Assembly (NCBI RefSeq): GCF_000685015.1
Contig: NZ_BAYA01000015.1
Location: 124,001-188,000 of the forward strand
DNA length: 64,000 nucleotides
Reading direction: 5' to 3'
DNA from: Paraburkholderia bannensis NBRC 103871
Lineage (GTDB): Bacteria > Pseudomonadota > Gammaproteobacteria > Burkholderiales > Burkholderiaceae
The translations under genes and the position numbers were made by a program. The notes beneath the pieces were generated by a model. The model searched no databases. It was not told the origin of the DNA and saw only the letters and a program-made list of their open reading frames with translations. This document shows, piece after piece, positions 41,698 through 50,797 of the stretch. Positions within the stretch are counted from its first letter, which is position 1. Each line of letters starts with the position of its first letter.

Positions 41698-42756
41698 ATG
41701 AGCCGCACCAGCATCTGCGTGCCCTGCCGGCTGGCCGCCATCGCCGCCGTGGTCGGCTGCACCGCCGCGGCTTTCGCGTGGACGGCCGGATGGCTCACGC
41801 CCAGACGCGTGGACGCGCCGCACATCGTCAACACCTTCGAATCGAACTTTGGCATTCACGCAGGCTACCGGCGCAATCACGCGAAGGGCCTGTGCGTGGA
41901 AGGCGAATTCGAGAGCAACGGCAATGGCGCGCGCGTCTCGCGCGCCGCCGTATTCGCGCCGGGCGACACGCCCGTGATCGGACGCTTTGCGATCCCCGGC
42001 AGCAACCCGTCCGCGCCCGATGCCAGCATACCTGTGCGCAGCCTGGCGTTGACGTATCAGTTGAAGGACGGCGAACAGTGGCGCAGCGGCATGAATTCCA
42101 CACCGGTCTTTGTTGTTCGCACCCCGAATCAGTTCTATCAGCAACTGGTCGCATCGAAACCCGATCCGAAAACCGGCAAGCCCGATCCCGCAAAACTCAA
42201 CGCGTTTTTCAATGCCAATCCGGAAACGCTGCCGTTTCGCCAGTGGATCAAGGCACATCCTGCGTCGTCGAGCTTTGCGAACACGCCGTTCTGGGGCATT
42301 AACGCGTTCATTGCCACGGACGCCGACGGCAACACGCGCGCGGTGCGTTGGGCGATGGTGCCGGAAACGCCGTTTGAAGCCGAATCGGCAGACCAGAAGC
42401 GCAACCCGGACTTCCTCGCCGACGATCTGGAAACGCGTCTTGCACAAGGGCCGCTGCGCTGGCATCTCGTGCTGACGGTGGCTGCACTGGGCGACCCTAC
42501 CAGCGACGCCACGCAGCAATGGCCCGCCTCGCGCGAGCAGATCGACGCAGGCACGCTCGTCCTGCGCCAGGCCACGCCGCAACGCGAGGGCGCGTGCCGC
42601 GACGTCAATTACGATCCGACCATCCTGCCCGATGGCCTGAAGCCTTCGGACGATCCGCTGCTCGCCGCGCGCTCCGCCGCCTATGCAGTTTCGTTCAATC
42701 GCCGCACGCATGAAGAAGCGGCCCTTGCCCACGAGCATGGAGAAGCCCAGCAATGA
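41698..42756 (+). CDS. srpA: Catalase-family peroxidase (SrpA-like), membrane/periplasmic
   Basis: A 352-residue haem peroxidase of the mini-catalase type. GGAGG lies seven bases before ATG 41698; an upstream in-frame start at 41470 is not supported. N-terminal signal/anchor (LAAIAAVVGCTAAAFAWTAG), then the catalase core: HAGYRRNHAKGLCVEGEFES (distal His in NHAKG), FAIPGSNP, SLALTYQLKDGEQWRSGMNS and, near the C-terminus, RREQ-like region ending in PDGLKPSDDPLLAARSAAYA with the haem-ligand Tyr in SAAYAVSF. It overlaps the cytochrome b561 gene by 4 nt (ATGA). The pair probably detoxifies periplasmic peroxide with electrons from the membrane. Confidence 0.88.
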   Translation: MSRTSICVPCRLAAIAAVVGCTAAAFAWTAGWLTPRRVDAPHIVNTFESNFGIHAGYRRNHAKGLCVEGEFESNGNGARVSRAAVFAPGDTPVIGRFAIPGSNPSAPDASIPVRSLALTYQLKDGEQWRSGMNSTPVFVVRTPNQFYQQLVASKPDPKTGKPDPAKLNAFFNANPETLPFRQWIKAHPASSSFANTPFWGINAFIATDADGNTRAVRWAMVPETPFEAESADQKRNPDFLADDLETRLAQGPLRWHLVLTVAALGDPTSDATQQWPASREQIDAGTLVLRQATPQREGACRDVNYDPTILPDGLKPSDDPLLAARSAAYAVSFNRRTHEEAALAHEHGEAQQ

Positions 42757-43286
42757 AACCCGCTCAAGCGCATTTCAGCGGCCTCGCCCGCTTGCTGCAC
42801 TGGTCGATGGCAGTCCTGATCGTCGCGATGCTGTTCGTGGGCGTGGGCATGGTCGCCACGGTCTCGCGGCTTCACAACAGCTTGATTGCGTTGCATCGCC
42901 CGCTGGGGATCGCGTTGCTCGTGCTCGTGATCGTGCGCCTGGTCGTGCGGCTCACGCGCGGCGCGCCCGCCATGCCCGCCGACCTGCCCGGCTGGCAACG
43001 CGTGGCCGCGCACGCTTCGCATCTCGTGCTCTACGTGCTCATGATCGCCATGCCGTTGATCGGTTGGGCGATGCTGTCCGCCGCCGGTTATCCCGTTGTG
43101 CTTGCGGGCGCGATGCACTTGCCGGCTATCGCGCCGCATAGCGTTGCGCTCTATGCACTGCTGCGCTCGGCGCATACCTGGTTCGCGATGCTGCTGTTCG
43201 CGACCGTGCTGCTCCACCTGGGCGCAGCGCTATTTCATGGGCTGATCCGCCGCGATGGCGTGCTTGAAAGCATGGCGCGCGGATAA
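42753..43286 (+). CDS. Cytochrome b561
   Basis: A 177-residue four-helix di-haem membrane protein of the YodB/CybB family. Likely haem ligands: His in LARLLHWSMA (helix 1), His in IALHRPLG (helix 2), His in VAAHASHLVLYVLM (helix 3) and His in SAHTWFAMLLFATVLLHLGA (helix 4). It starts inside the stop of the SrpA-like catalase gene, so translation is coupled. It is a probable quinol-linked electron donor to the peroxidase, as in SrpA-b561 pairs elsewhere. Confidence 0.9.
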   Translation: MKPAQAHFSGLARLLHWSMAVLIVAMLFVGVGMVATVSRLHNSLIALHRPLGIALLVLVIVRLVVRLTRGAPAMPADLPGWQRVAAHASHLVLYVLMIAMPLIGWAMLSAAGYPVVLAGAMHLPAIAPHSVALYALLRSAHTWFAMLLFATVLLHLGAALFHGLIRRDGVLESMARG

Positions 43287-43304
43287 GCCAGGCGTAGTCG
43301 CTCG

Positions 43305-44339
43305 TCAAACATGAGCGTCGCGGCCCGTGATGGGCTGCGGCCCCATGAATTCGTCGGGCAACGCCTCGGCGAGGCTCTCGCGCAGCGCGTCGCGCGCGCT
43401 CCGTCTGCGCACCCAAAGTGCGGTGAGAATCGGCACGAGAATCGCCGTGACGAGACACGCCGTGGCGACCATCGCGGTCGCCGCCGGCACGAGCGGCTTG
43501 AAGCGCGGAATCATCTCGCCGATGATCGCCGGATTCGCCACCGCCGCGCCCGCCGTGGACGATGCCGCCAGTCCCGCCGCGCCATTGCCGCCCGCAATCA
43601 GGCGGTCGGCCAGTATCAGCGGAATGCCGGTCACGACGATCACACCCAGTCCCAGCATCACGCCCGAAAGACCGCTCGTCACGATCACGTTGAGGTCGAT
43701 GCCGTTGCCCAGCGCAAAACCGAAGAAAGGAATGAGTGGATGCACGCAGCGGCCAAAGAGATCGCGCAAATCGTGATCCAGGTTGCCGAGCACGAAGCCG
43801 ACGAAGAATGGCAGCACCGCGCCCACGAATAAACGCGGCTCGAAAAACGCCACGCCCGTCGCGCCCAGGATGATCATGCTGACGAGCGGCCCGGACTCTA
43901 TCGACATCAGCACGAACGCGCCCGCTTCTTCCCTGGTGCCGTACTGTTGCATCACCGCAGCGTAGAGGCCGCCGTTGGTCATGTCCATCGACGTCGTGAT
44001 CGCCAGCACGGAAAGCCCTGCAAACAGGCCGGTTTTGATGCCTTCGACGGGCAGGAAGTGAGCGGCGACGAGTGTAGCGAGCCACGCCACCGCCATTTTC
44101 GTCGCGAGCAGCGTGCCGGACTTGCGCAGCACGGTTCCGGTGGCGCGCAGGTCGATGGTCGCGCCCATGCAGAAGAACCACACGGCAAGAATGGGCACGG
44201 TGCCCGCGATCAGGCCGTTGGTGAACGAACCGAAGTATTTGCCCGCGCCGGGCGCGAAAGTATGAACGCAGGCGCCCAGCAGCAACGGCACCAGCATCAG
44301 ACCGCCGGGAATGCGGTCGATGGCCTTCTTCAGCTTCAT
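43305..44339 (-). CDS. kdgT: 2-keto-3-deoxygluconate permease
   Basis: A 344-residue inner-membrane carrier of the KDGT family, about ten helices. Family motifs: DRIPGGLMLVPLLLGA, CMGATIDLRATGTVLRKSGT, TSMDMTNGGLYAAVMQQYGT, FFGFALGNGIDLNVIVTSGL and STAGAAVANPAIIGE. Takes up 2-keto-3-deoxygluconate by proton symport. No kdgK/kdgA is in the window. It converges on cytochrome b561 with an 18-nt gap. Confidence 0.92.
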   Translation of the reverse strand: MKLKKAIDRIPGGLMLVPLLLGACVHTFAPGAGKYFGSFTNGLIAGTVPILAVWFFCMGATIDLRATGTVLRKSGTLLATKMAVAWLATLVAAHFLPVEGIKTGLFAGLSVLAITTSMDMTNGGLYAAVMQQYGTREEAGAFVLMSIESGPLVSMIILGATGVAFFEPRLFVGAVLPFFVGFVLGNLDHDLRDLFGRCVHPLIPFFGFALGNGIDLNVIVTSGLSGVMLGLGVIVVTGIPLILADRLIAGGNGAAGLAASSTAGAAVANPAIIGEMIPRFKPLVPAATAMVATACLVTAILVPILTALWVRRRSARDALRESLAEALPDEFMGPQPITGRDAHV

Positions 44340-44582
44340 GCCTCCTCCTTGGACTTCATGTCCGGCTGCCGGGTCGGCAAAAAAGGCATGCAGCGCGCCC
44401 GGTCAGTCTCGGGATGCTTTCTTCGGAAAAATAGTAGCAGCGCCAAGGAAGAGGCGTTTTGGTATTTTTCTTGCCGATGCTCAGCGTTTACCCGCTAAAT
44501 TGCGGGCATTTCTCACTATTTGAGTCATGAGCGATGAAGGGAGCGCGGCTGCGTGGTTGCATCGCGCTCCTATGCGCAGCAG

Positions 44583-46055
44583 TTAACTTGCGTTGCTGCG
44601 CCAGCCCAGACCCAGGCTCTTCTGGATGGAAATGAAGTCCTTGAGCAATTCGGCCTGGCCCGAGATCACGTCCTGCTGCGCGAGGAATTCGGAACGTTGC
44701 GTATCGAGCAGATCGACGAGCGTCGATGTCCCCGCGCGATAACGCTGGCGCATCAGCATCGCCGAACGTTGAGCCGAATTCTGCACCTTCTGCAACGTCA
44801 CCAGATGCTCGCGCTGATAGCCGTAACGCGAAAGCGCGCCGTTCGCGTCCTGCAACGCGGCGAGCACGGCCTTTTCATAGCGCGCTTCGGCTTCGTCGCG
44901 CGACGCCTGCGCGCCGTGCACCGCGCCCAGCGTGCGCCCGAAGTCGAACAGGTTCCATTGCAGATACGGCACGCCCACCCAGCTGAAATTGTTCTTGCGC
45001 AGCAGATGGCCGGGGTCGGCCGCCGTGAAGCCCAGGTCGCCAAACAGCGTGAGCTTGGGCAGGAAATCGGCCACATGCTCGCCGATCTGCGCGTTGCTCG
45101 ACGCAAGACGGCGCTCGGCGGCGCGGATGTCGGGACGTTGCGCGAACATCGCGGCGGGGTCGCTCACCGGCACCGAAGCGGGCAGCGCCGGCAACGGGCC
45201 CGGCGTCGCCAGTTCGGCATCGAGCGCGCCGGGCGCCTTGCCCGTGAGCACCGCGAGTTGATCGAGCGATGTTTCCACTTGCGATGCGAGCGGCGCGATG
45301 GTCGAACGCGTGGTCTCGACCTGCGTAGTCAGGCGCTCGACGTCCACGTCCGCAGCGGTGCCGCCCGCGCGGCGCTGCTCGGTGAGCGTAAGCGACTGCT
45401 GCTGCAATTCGGCGGTTCGTTGCGCGATCAACAAGCGCTGCTGCTCGTCGCGCAGGTCGATATAGGCTTGCGCGACTTCGGCGGCGAGCGAAACCTGCGC
45501 ATCGGCGAGATCGGCCTGCACGGCGTCGGCTTCGTCGCTCGCGGCTTCCACCGCACGGCGCGTGCCGCCGAACAGGTCGATCTCCCACGAGGCATCGAAG
45601 CCCGCCGTGTAGAACTGCAACGGGCCGCCGCCGCCCGAGCTTGAACTGCTCCCGCTGGATTGCGAGAGCGCGCTGAGATTGGGCTCGCGCAGACGCGGCG
45701 CAGCGGCGCTGGCCGAGACCTTGGGCATTTCCGCGCCGCGTTGCGTTTGCAGTTGCGCGCGCGATTCGCGCAGGCGCGCCTGTGCCGCGCGCAGATCGGG
45801 GTTGTGTTCGAAGGCGGCGGCGATCAACGCATTGAGTTGCGGATCGTTGAACGCGAGCCACCATTCGCTGGGCGCGTGCGTGGTTGTTACGCCCTGCGCA
45901 GGCGTGCGCACGAACGTCGCGGCGCTGGCCGCCTCAGGCGCTACCGCCGGCGCGCCGTGATAGTCGGGGCCCACCGTGCACGCGGCGAGCGCGCAGGCAG
46001 CCGCCAGCGCCGTAAGCGGCGCGAGTGCGGAACGATAGGAACGAATTGCCGTCAT
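44583..46055 (-). CDS. NodT-family outer-membrane efflux lipoprotein
   Basis: A 490-residue TolC-like channel from ATG 46055. Lipobox LAAC (Cys about 26, TALAAACALAACTVGPDY) and the typical start of mature RND-type outer-membrane factors (VGPDYHGAP). Two outer-membrane-efflux-protein repeats (about 75-270 and 290-480) with ends PYLQWNLFDFGRT and ALSRYGYQREHL. Last gene of an EmrA-EmrB-NodT operon: its start lies 20 nt after the transporter stop. It forms the exit duct of the tripartite pump. Confidence 0.93.
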   Translation of the reverse strand: MTAIRSYRSALAPLTALAAACALAACTVGPDYHGAPAVAPEAASAATFVRTPAQGVTTTHAPSEWWLAFNDPQLNALIAAAFEHNPDLRAAQARLRESRAQLQTQRGAEMPKVSASAAAPRLREPNLSALSQSSGSSSSSGGGGPLQFYTAGFDASWEIDLFGGTRRAVEAASDEADAVQADLADAQVSLAAEVAQAYIDLRDEQQRLLIAQRTAELQQQSLTLTEQRRAGGTAADVDVERLTTQVETTRSTIAPLASQVETSLDQLAVLTGKAPGALDAELATPGPLPALPASVPVSDPAAMFAQRPDIRAAERRLASSNAQIGEHVADFLPKLTLFGDLGFTAADPGHLLRKNNFSWVGVPYLQWNLFDFGRTLGAVHGAQASRDEAEARYEKAVLAALQDANGALSRYGYQREHLVTLQKVQNSAQRSAMLMRQRYRAGTSTLVDLLDTQRSEFLAQQDVISGQAELLKDFISIQKSLGLGWRSNAS

Positions 46056-46075
46056 GAGTCGCAAAATATGAAGCT

Positions 46076-47716
46076 TCAGTGGCCGGCTGACGGCGCCTTC
46101 ACGCCGGGCTGCGGTTTCTTGAGCAGGAGCGCGAGCGGCACGCACGCCGCGAGCGCAATGCCGAGCACCCAGAATGTTTCGGAGTACGTGATGACTGTCG
46201 ACTGCTGCTGGATCTGCGTCGCGATCTGGCCAAGCGAGCGCATCTGCGAGTAAGCCATGTCGCCGGTCTGCGCAAACCAGTTCGCCGCGCCCGAGGCGAG
46301 ACGCTCCTGCCCGATCAGCGAATTGGCGCTCAGGGATTCGCGCAGCACGGCCGTGTGATAAGTCTCGCGCCGGTCGATCAAGGTGCCGATGATCGCAAGG
46401 CCAATCGAGCCGCCCAGGTTACGCGCCATGTTGTAGAGCCCTGCCGCGTCGCCCGAATCCTCCCGCGCGACCGCCGCCATCGAAGCCTGATTGAGCGGCA
46501 TCATCGCGAGCATCTGCGCCACGCCGCGAATCAGCTGCGACCAGACGAAATCGTGGCCCACGCTCTGCGCGGTCAGCGAAATATCGAGCATGCAGCTCAG
46601 CGTGAACAGCAGCAGTCCGCTCACCACCAGCACGCGGAAGTCCACCTTGCCCAGCAGGCGCGGCAGAATCGGCATCACCAGAAATGCGGGCAGGCCGGAC
46701 AGCAGCATGATCGCGCCGGATTGCTCCGCGTTGTATCCCGCGACGATGCTCAGGAACTGCGGCAGCAGATAGGAAATGCCGTAAAGCCCGGCCCCTACCG
46801 CCGACACAATCACGATCACGCTGGCGTAACGCGGGTTGCGCATGAGCGACAGCCGCAGGATGGGCTTCTTCGCCACAAACTGAGAAATGCCGATCAGCAC
46901 CATGCCCGCCAGCGACACGCAGGTCAGCGTGACGATCATGTGCGATTCGAACCAGCGCTCGCGCTGCCCTTCTTCGAGCACGACCGTGAGCGTGCTCAGC
47001 CCAACGGCCAGCCCCACGATGCCGAGCCAGTCCGCCTTGAGAAAGGCTTCCCAGTGCGGCTTGTCCTTCGGCAGCCCAACGATCAGGAGCGTGATGAGCG
47101 CAATGCAAACCGGCAGGTTAATGAAGAAACACCAGCTCCAGCTGATGTTTTCCGCCAGCCAGCCGCCCAGCACCGGGCCGAGCAAAGGCCCCAGCAGCAC
47201 AATCAGGCCGAACACCGTCATGCCGACCGGCAACTGCGAAAGCGGCAGCCGCGTGCGGATAATGGTCTGCGCGGTCGGAATCATCGCGCCGCCCGTAAAG
47301 CCCTGGCCGATACGCCCCGCGATCATCAGGCCGAGCGTCCCCGACCAGCCGCACATCATCGAAAAGCCGATGAAAAGCGCGGCATTCGCCAGCAGGAAAT
47401 TTCGGAGTCCGAATACACGCGTGAGCCACGCAGCAAGCGGAATCATCACGATCTCCGACATCAGGTAGCCCGTGGAGATCCACGTGCCCTCAGTGCCGGT
47501 CGCGCCGATTTCGCCCTGGATCTGCGGCAGTGCCGAGTTAGTGATCGAAATATCGAGCGTCGCCATCAGCGCGCCCAGGGCGCCCGCGGCGACGGCGATC
47601 CAGTCGGCGGCGCTGGCGCGCTCGCCGTGCGGATGCGGCGCGGGGGCCGCGCTTTCTGCCTGGCTGCCTGCCTGGCTTTCTGCCTGGATCCCAGCGGGGC
47701 TTGCCGGATCAGCCAC
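46076..47716 (-). CDS. emrB: EmrB/QacA-type MFS drug transporter (DHA2)
   Basis: A 546-residue, 14-helix multidrug transporter. GTG 47716 overlaps the stop of the membrane-fusion gene by 8 nt. Motifs: LGALMATLDISITNSALPQI in helix 1, LMIAGRIGQGFTGGAMIPTA (motif B/C region), LGPLLGPVLGGWLAENISWS (motif C) and RNLGGSIGLAIIGTLIDRRE. The N-terminus has a Gln/Ala/Ser direct repeat (AESQAGSQAES). Pumps hydrophobic compounds with EmrA and NodT. Probably repressed by the divergent CerR-type regulator. Confidence 0.93.
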   Translation of the reverse strand: MADPASPAGIQAESQAGSQAESAAPAPHPHGERASAADWIAVAAGALGALMATLDISITNSALPQIQGEIGATGTEGTWISTGYLMSEIVMIPLAAWLTRVFGLRNFLLANAALFIGFSMMCGWSGTLGLMIAGRIGQGFTGGAMIPTAQTIIRTRLPLSQLPVGMTVFGLIVLLGPLLGPVLGGWLAENISWSWCFFINLPVCIALITLLIVGLPKDKPHWEAFLKADWLGIVGLAVGLSTLTVVLEEGQRERWFESHMIVTLTCVSLAGMVLIGISQFVAKKPILRLSLMRNPRYASVIVIVSAVGAGLYGISYLLPQFLSIVAGYNAEQSGAIMLLSGLPAFLVMPILPRLLGKVDFRVLVVSGLLLFTLSCMLDISLTAQSVGHDFVWSQLIRGVAQMLAMMPLNQASMAAVAREDSGDAAGLYNMARNLGGSIGLAIIGTLIDRRETYHTAVLRESLSANSLIGQERLASGAANWFAQTGDMAYSQMRSLGQIATQIQQQSTVITYSETFWVLGIALAACVPLALLLKKPQPGVKAPSAGH

Positions 47717-48866
47717 GATGGTTCTCGGCGTCGATACGGCGATCGTCGTCGCGCGCGGAACGCGTATCGACGTCGACGGTCACGGACATGCCCGGCAACA
47801 GCACGCCGCGCGTTTCAGGGCCGGTATCGATGCGAATGCGCACCGGCACGCGCTGCACGATCTTCGTGAAGTTGCCGGTGGCGTTTTCCGGCGGCAGCAG
47901 CGCGAACTGCGCGCCCGTGCCCGGCGAGAAACTGTCCACCACGCCGTGCAGGGTGTGGCCCGGCAACGCGTCGACGTACAGCTCGACCGGCTGGCCGATC
48001 CGCATGCGGCCGATCTGCGTTTCCTTGAAATTCGCGGTGAGATAGGTCTTCTGCACCGGCACGACCGTCAGCATGCGCGTACCCGGCTGCACGTACTGCC
48101 CCACGCGCACCGTGCGATCGCCGACGCGCCCTGCAAGCGCGCTCTTGACCACCGTATTGTCGAGATCGAGCTGCGATTGCGCCGCACTGGCGCGCGCCGC
48201 TTCGAGCTGCGCACGCGCCTGCGCCTGCTGCGCCGTGAGCGCCGCGATCTGCGAGCGCTGCGCTTCCACCGCGGCGGAATCGGCGGCCAGGGTCGCTTGA
48301 GCCTGATCGCGATTGCTCTTGAGTTCGGCGAGGCGTTCGGTGGTTTCCGCACCGCTGGCCGCGAGCGGCGTATAGCGCGTGACTTCGTCCTGGGCGTGGC
48401 GCAGGCTCACGCGCGCCACTTCCTGCTGGGCCTGCGCCTGCGCGATGTTGGCGCGTTGCTGCGCGAGTTGCGCATCGGCGTGCTGGATGTCGGCAGCGCG
48501 CGCGTCGATCGTCGCGTTGGCCTGGTCGAGCGCCACCTGGTACTGGCGGGCATCGAGCTTCACGAGCGAATCGCCGGCCTTCACGGTCTGGTTGTCGGCG
48601 ACGTAGACGTCGGTGATATAGCCGCTGACCTTCGGCGCGACGGTCACGCTGTCCGCCTGAAGGTATGCATCGTCGGTGCTTTCGATGAAGCGGCCCACGA
48701 GCCACCAGTGACCGCCCCAGACGGCCGCGGCAACCAGCGCCCCGAGTCCCAGGCCGATCAGCACCATGCGCTTGTTGCTGCGTTTGTTGCCGCGTTGTTC
48801 GGGCGAAACGACATCGCCCGGCACGTCGCGCCCGGGCGCTCCCGCAGTCGTTGACATGATTTTCAC
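47709..48866 (-). CDS. emrA: EmrA-type membrane fusion protein (HlyD family)
   Basis: A 385-residue periplasmic adaptor. Membrane anchor VLIGLGLGALVAAAVWGGHW (about 35-54), lipoyl half-motifs DDAYLQADSVTVAPKVSGYI and VKAGDSLVKLDARQYQ, a long alpha-hairpin (about 110-250) and the beta-barrel part TYLTANFKETQIGRMRIGQP. First gene of the efflux operon; start GTG 48866 or ATG 48857. Two CerR-type palindromes lie 20-50 bp upstream. Confidence 0.92.
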   Translation of the reverse strand: MKIMSTTAGAPGRDVPGDVVSPEQRGNKRSNKRMVLIGLGLGALVAAAVWGGHWWLVGRFIESTDDAYLQADSVTVAPKVSGYITDVYVADNQTVKAGDSLVKLDARQYQVALDQANATIDARAADIQHADAQLAQQRANIAQAQAQQEVARVSLRHAQDEVTRYTPLAASGAETTERLAELKSNRDQAQATLAADSAAVEAQRSQIAALTAQQAQARAQLEAARASAAQSQLDLDNTVVKSALAGRVGDRTVRVGQYVQPGTRMLTVVPVQKTYLTANFKETQIGRMRIGQPVELYVDALPGHTLHGVVDSFSPGTGAQFALLPPENATGNFTKIVQRVPVRIRIDTGPETRGVLLPGMSVTVDVDTRSARDDDRRIDAENHRG

Positions 48867-48884
48867 AATCCCAGTAAAAGATTA

Positions 48885-48916
48885 TTTCCAGTTGGGAAAA
48901 TTATTCCACTCGGGAA
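48885..48916. promoter_or_regulatory. Two matching palindromes controlling the efflux operon
   Basis: TTCCAGTTGGGAA (48886-48898) and TTCCACTCGGGAA (48904-48916) share TTCCANTNGGGAA and are 18 bp apart. They lie in the divergent promoter between emrA and the TetR/CerR gene, the position of repressor operators. Confidence 0.7.
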
Positions 48917-48967
48917 AAAACTGTCAAGTGTTATATTTTCGTCAGCCAAAGCCGCAACCCCACTGAC

Positions 48968-49678
48968 ATGAACGAACCCAAACGACTGCGCCGCCCCTCG
49001 GCGGGCGGTTATGCGCGCGGCGACGAGACCCGCCGCAAGATCATCGAAGCCGCTATCAGCCTGTTCGGGCAGCACGGTTTCGAAGGTGCGTCCACGCGCG
49101 ACATCGCCGCGCGCGCGGGCGTGAATGCCCCTGCGCTGCAGTACTACTTCGAGAACAAGGAAGGGCTTTACCGCGCGTGCGCCGAGTCGATTGCCGACGA
49201 ATCCTGGCAGGCGTTCGAGCCTGCCGTGCTGCGCGCGCGCGCCACGCTGGAGCGCAACGGCGACACCGAAGCGCTGATCGAAGCCTTCCTCGACATCCAG
49301 CGCGCCGTCGCGGATCGCATGTTCATCAAAAGCAGCGAGCCCGATCAACGCCTCTTTTTCGCGCGCGAACAAGGCGGCGGCGAACCGGAGGTCGGCTCCC
49401 AGGTGCTGAGAGAACGCGTGCGCAATCCGCTCAACGAAGTCAACGTCGAACTGCTCGCGCGCATCACCGGCACGAAGGCCGACGACCCACGCACCGCGGT
49501 GCGCATGTTCAGCCTCTACGGACAATTGCTGGTGTTCCACATCGCGCGCCGCTCGGCGCTGGCGACGCTGGAATGGGACGAGATCGATCCCGAGAAAGCC
49601 GAATTTCTCAAGGCCAGCATCTGCGAGCAGGCGCGTGTGCTGCTGGAGCACTGGGATCGGCAGCGCGAAAAAGATTGA
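48968..49678 (+). CDS. TetR-family regulator with CerR-type C-terminal domain
   Basis: A 236-residue repressor. HTH: RRKIIEAAISLFGQHGFEGA then STRDIAARAGVNAPALQYYF (Tyr-Tyr-Phe recognition). The C-terminal domain (DUF1956/CerR type) has RLFFAREQGGGEPEVGSQVL and EVNVELLARITG. It is divergent from emrA-emrB-nodT, so it most likely represses the pump through the two TTCC-N5-GGAA sites. Inducer unknown. Confidence 0.88.
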   Translation: MNEPKRLRRPSAGGYARGDETRRKIIEAAISLFGQHGFEGASTRDIAARAGVNAPALQYYFENKEGLYRACAESIADESWQAFEPAVLRARATLERNGDTEALIEAFLDIQRAVADRMFIKSSEPDQRLFFAREQGGGEPEVGSQVLRERVRNPLNEVNVELLARITGTKADDPRTAVRMFSLYGQLLVFHIARRSALATLEWDEIDPEKAEFLKASICEQARVLLEHWDRQREKD

Positions 49679-49688
49679 AGTGACTATA

Positions 49689-49743
49689 CGTTTCCGATAA
49701 GAGAAAAAACGGCGTGCCAGGCATGATCGGAAACGCGTGCCAG
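49689..49743. repeat. Inverted repeat with embedded direct repeat
   Basis: CGTTTCCGAT (49689-49698) and its exact inverse ATCGGAAACG (49726-49735) are 27 bp apart, and GCGTGCCAG occurs at 49713-49721 and 49735-49743. They lie between the two TetR genes; perhaps a long hairpin terminator or an operator. Confidence 0.55.
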
Positions 49744-49861
49744 TGTTAAGGATTGCTTCCGGGAGCTAGAGGTCGCTACCCATGTGGCGCCCGGCTGTTT
49801 TTTGTTTCCGGAAGGAAACTTGCCCCACGGAGCAAAAATTTTCGATTGGTGCTTGACAGTC

Positions 49862-49877
49862 TATCTTCCAGTAGATA
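49862..49877. promoter_or_regulatory. TetR operator candidate 1
   Basis: TATCT-N6-AGATA 12 bp before the TetR start at 49889. It matches the arms of two stronger copies downstream, suggesting autoregulation. Confidence 0.6.
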
Positions 49878-49888
49878 AATTAGAGCCC

Positions 49889-50455
49889 ATGAACACGAAG
49901 TTGACAGTACGCGAACAGGTTCTCGACCACGCCATCACGCTGATGATGCTGCGCGGCTATAACGGGTTCAGCTATCGCGACCTGTCCGAACTCGTGGGCG
50001 TGAAGACGTCGAGCATCCATTACTACTTCCCGTCGAAAGACGATCTCGTACTGGAAGCGGTGAAGCAGTACAGCGACGAAGTCATGCAGGCGTTGCAAGC
50101 GGTCGATCCGGACTTGCCGGCCAACGAAAAGCTCGCGATGTATACGCGCTTTTTTGGCAAGACGCTCGGCGACGGCAACCAGATCTGCCTGTGCGGCATG
50201 CTGGCTGCCGACATCGAAACGCTGCCCGAAACCGTGCGCGAAGCAGTACAAGCGTTCTTCCGCACGAACGAAGCGTGGCTCGCCAAGGTGCTTGCGCAAG
50301 GCGTCAAGGAAGGCACGCTGGTGGCGCGAGGCAAGCCGGAAAGCGCGGCGCGCACGCTGTTTGCGGCGCTGCAAGGCAGTGTCATCGCCAGCCGGCTGTT
50401 TCACACGAAGACGCGTCTGGAAGACGTCGAAGCGATGTGGAAAGTCGCCCCGTAA
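49889..50455 (+). CDS. TetR-family regulator next to ohr
   Basis: A 188-residue protein from ATG 49889. HTH: VLDHAITLMMLRGYNGFSYR then DLSELVGVKTSSIHYYFPSK (residues 10-50). The C-terminal domain has LGDGNQICLCGMLAADIETL with two close cysteines (CLC), a possible redox sensor, and LPETVREAVQAFF, as in AcrR/YxaF-like members. Palindromes TATCTATC-N4-GATAGATA surround the gene, and the next gene is an Ohr peroxidase, its probable target. Confidence 0.85.
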   Translation: MNTKLTVREQVLDHAITLMMLRGYNGFSYRDLSELVGVKTSSIHYYFPSKDDLVLEAVKQYSDEVMQALQAVDPDLPANEKLAMYTRFFGKTLGDGNQICLCGMLAADIETLPETVREAVQAFFRTNEAWLAKVLAQGVKEGTLVARGKPESAARTLFAALQGSVIASRLFHTKTRLEDVEAMWKVAP

Positions 50456-50521
50456 GCAAGGTCAGTACGGGCGGCAAACAAGATTCGAAGAGGCGGTTCT
50501 CCGCCTTTTTGCAGGGTAGTT

Positions 50522-50541
50522 TATCTATCTTCTGATAGATA
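50522..50541. promoter_or_regulatory. TetR operator candidate 2
   Basis: TATCTATC-TTCT-GATAGATA, a perfect palindrome with 8-bp arms and 4-bp spacer, between the TetR gene and ohr. Confidence 0.7.
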
Positions 50542-50600
50542 GCCTCGTTGAAGGATGAAAACCCGAACCGAGGCTAATGTAGGTTGAAGTCGTCGCCTCA

Positions 50601-50620
50601 TATCTATCTAGTGATAGATA
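50601..50620. promoter_or_regulatory. TetR operator candidate 3
   Basis: TATCTATC-TAGT-GATAGATA, same arms as candidate 2, with 79 bp between their starts. It is about 180 bp upstream of ohr. Confidence 0.7.
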
Positions 50621-50797
50621 GTATTTTGAAGATTGAGAATGGCGATCCGATCGCACAATCATGTGTACGCCACGATCGAGCGCTATTGTCGATGTTACGC
50701 AGTAAAGCCCCCGTCGCGAAGACCGCCATCGGTCTGGACGACTAATGATTCAACACTGCAGTTACCTTGCTGCATTGCTCACACTGGAGAGTCAGTC

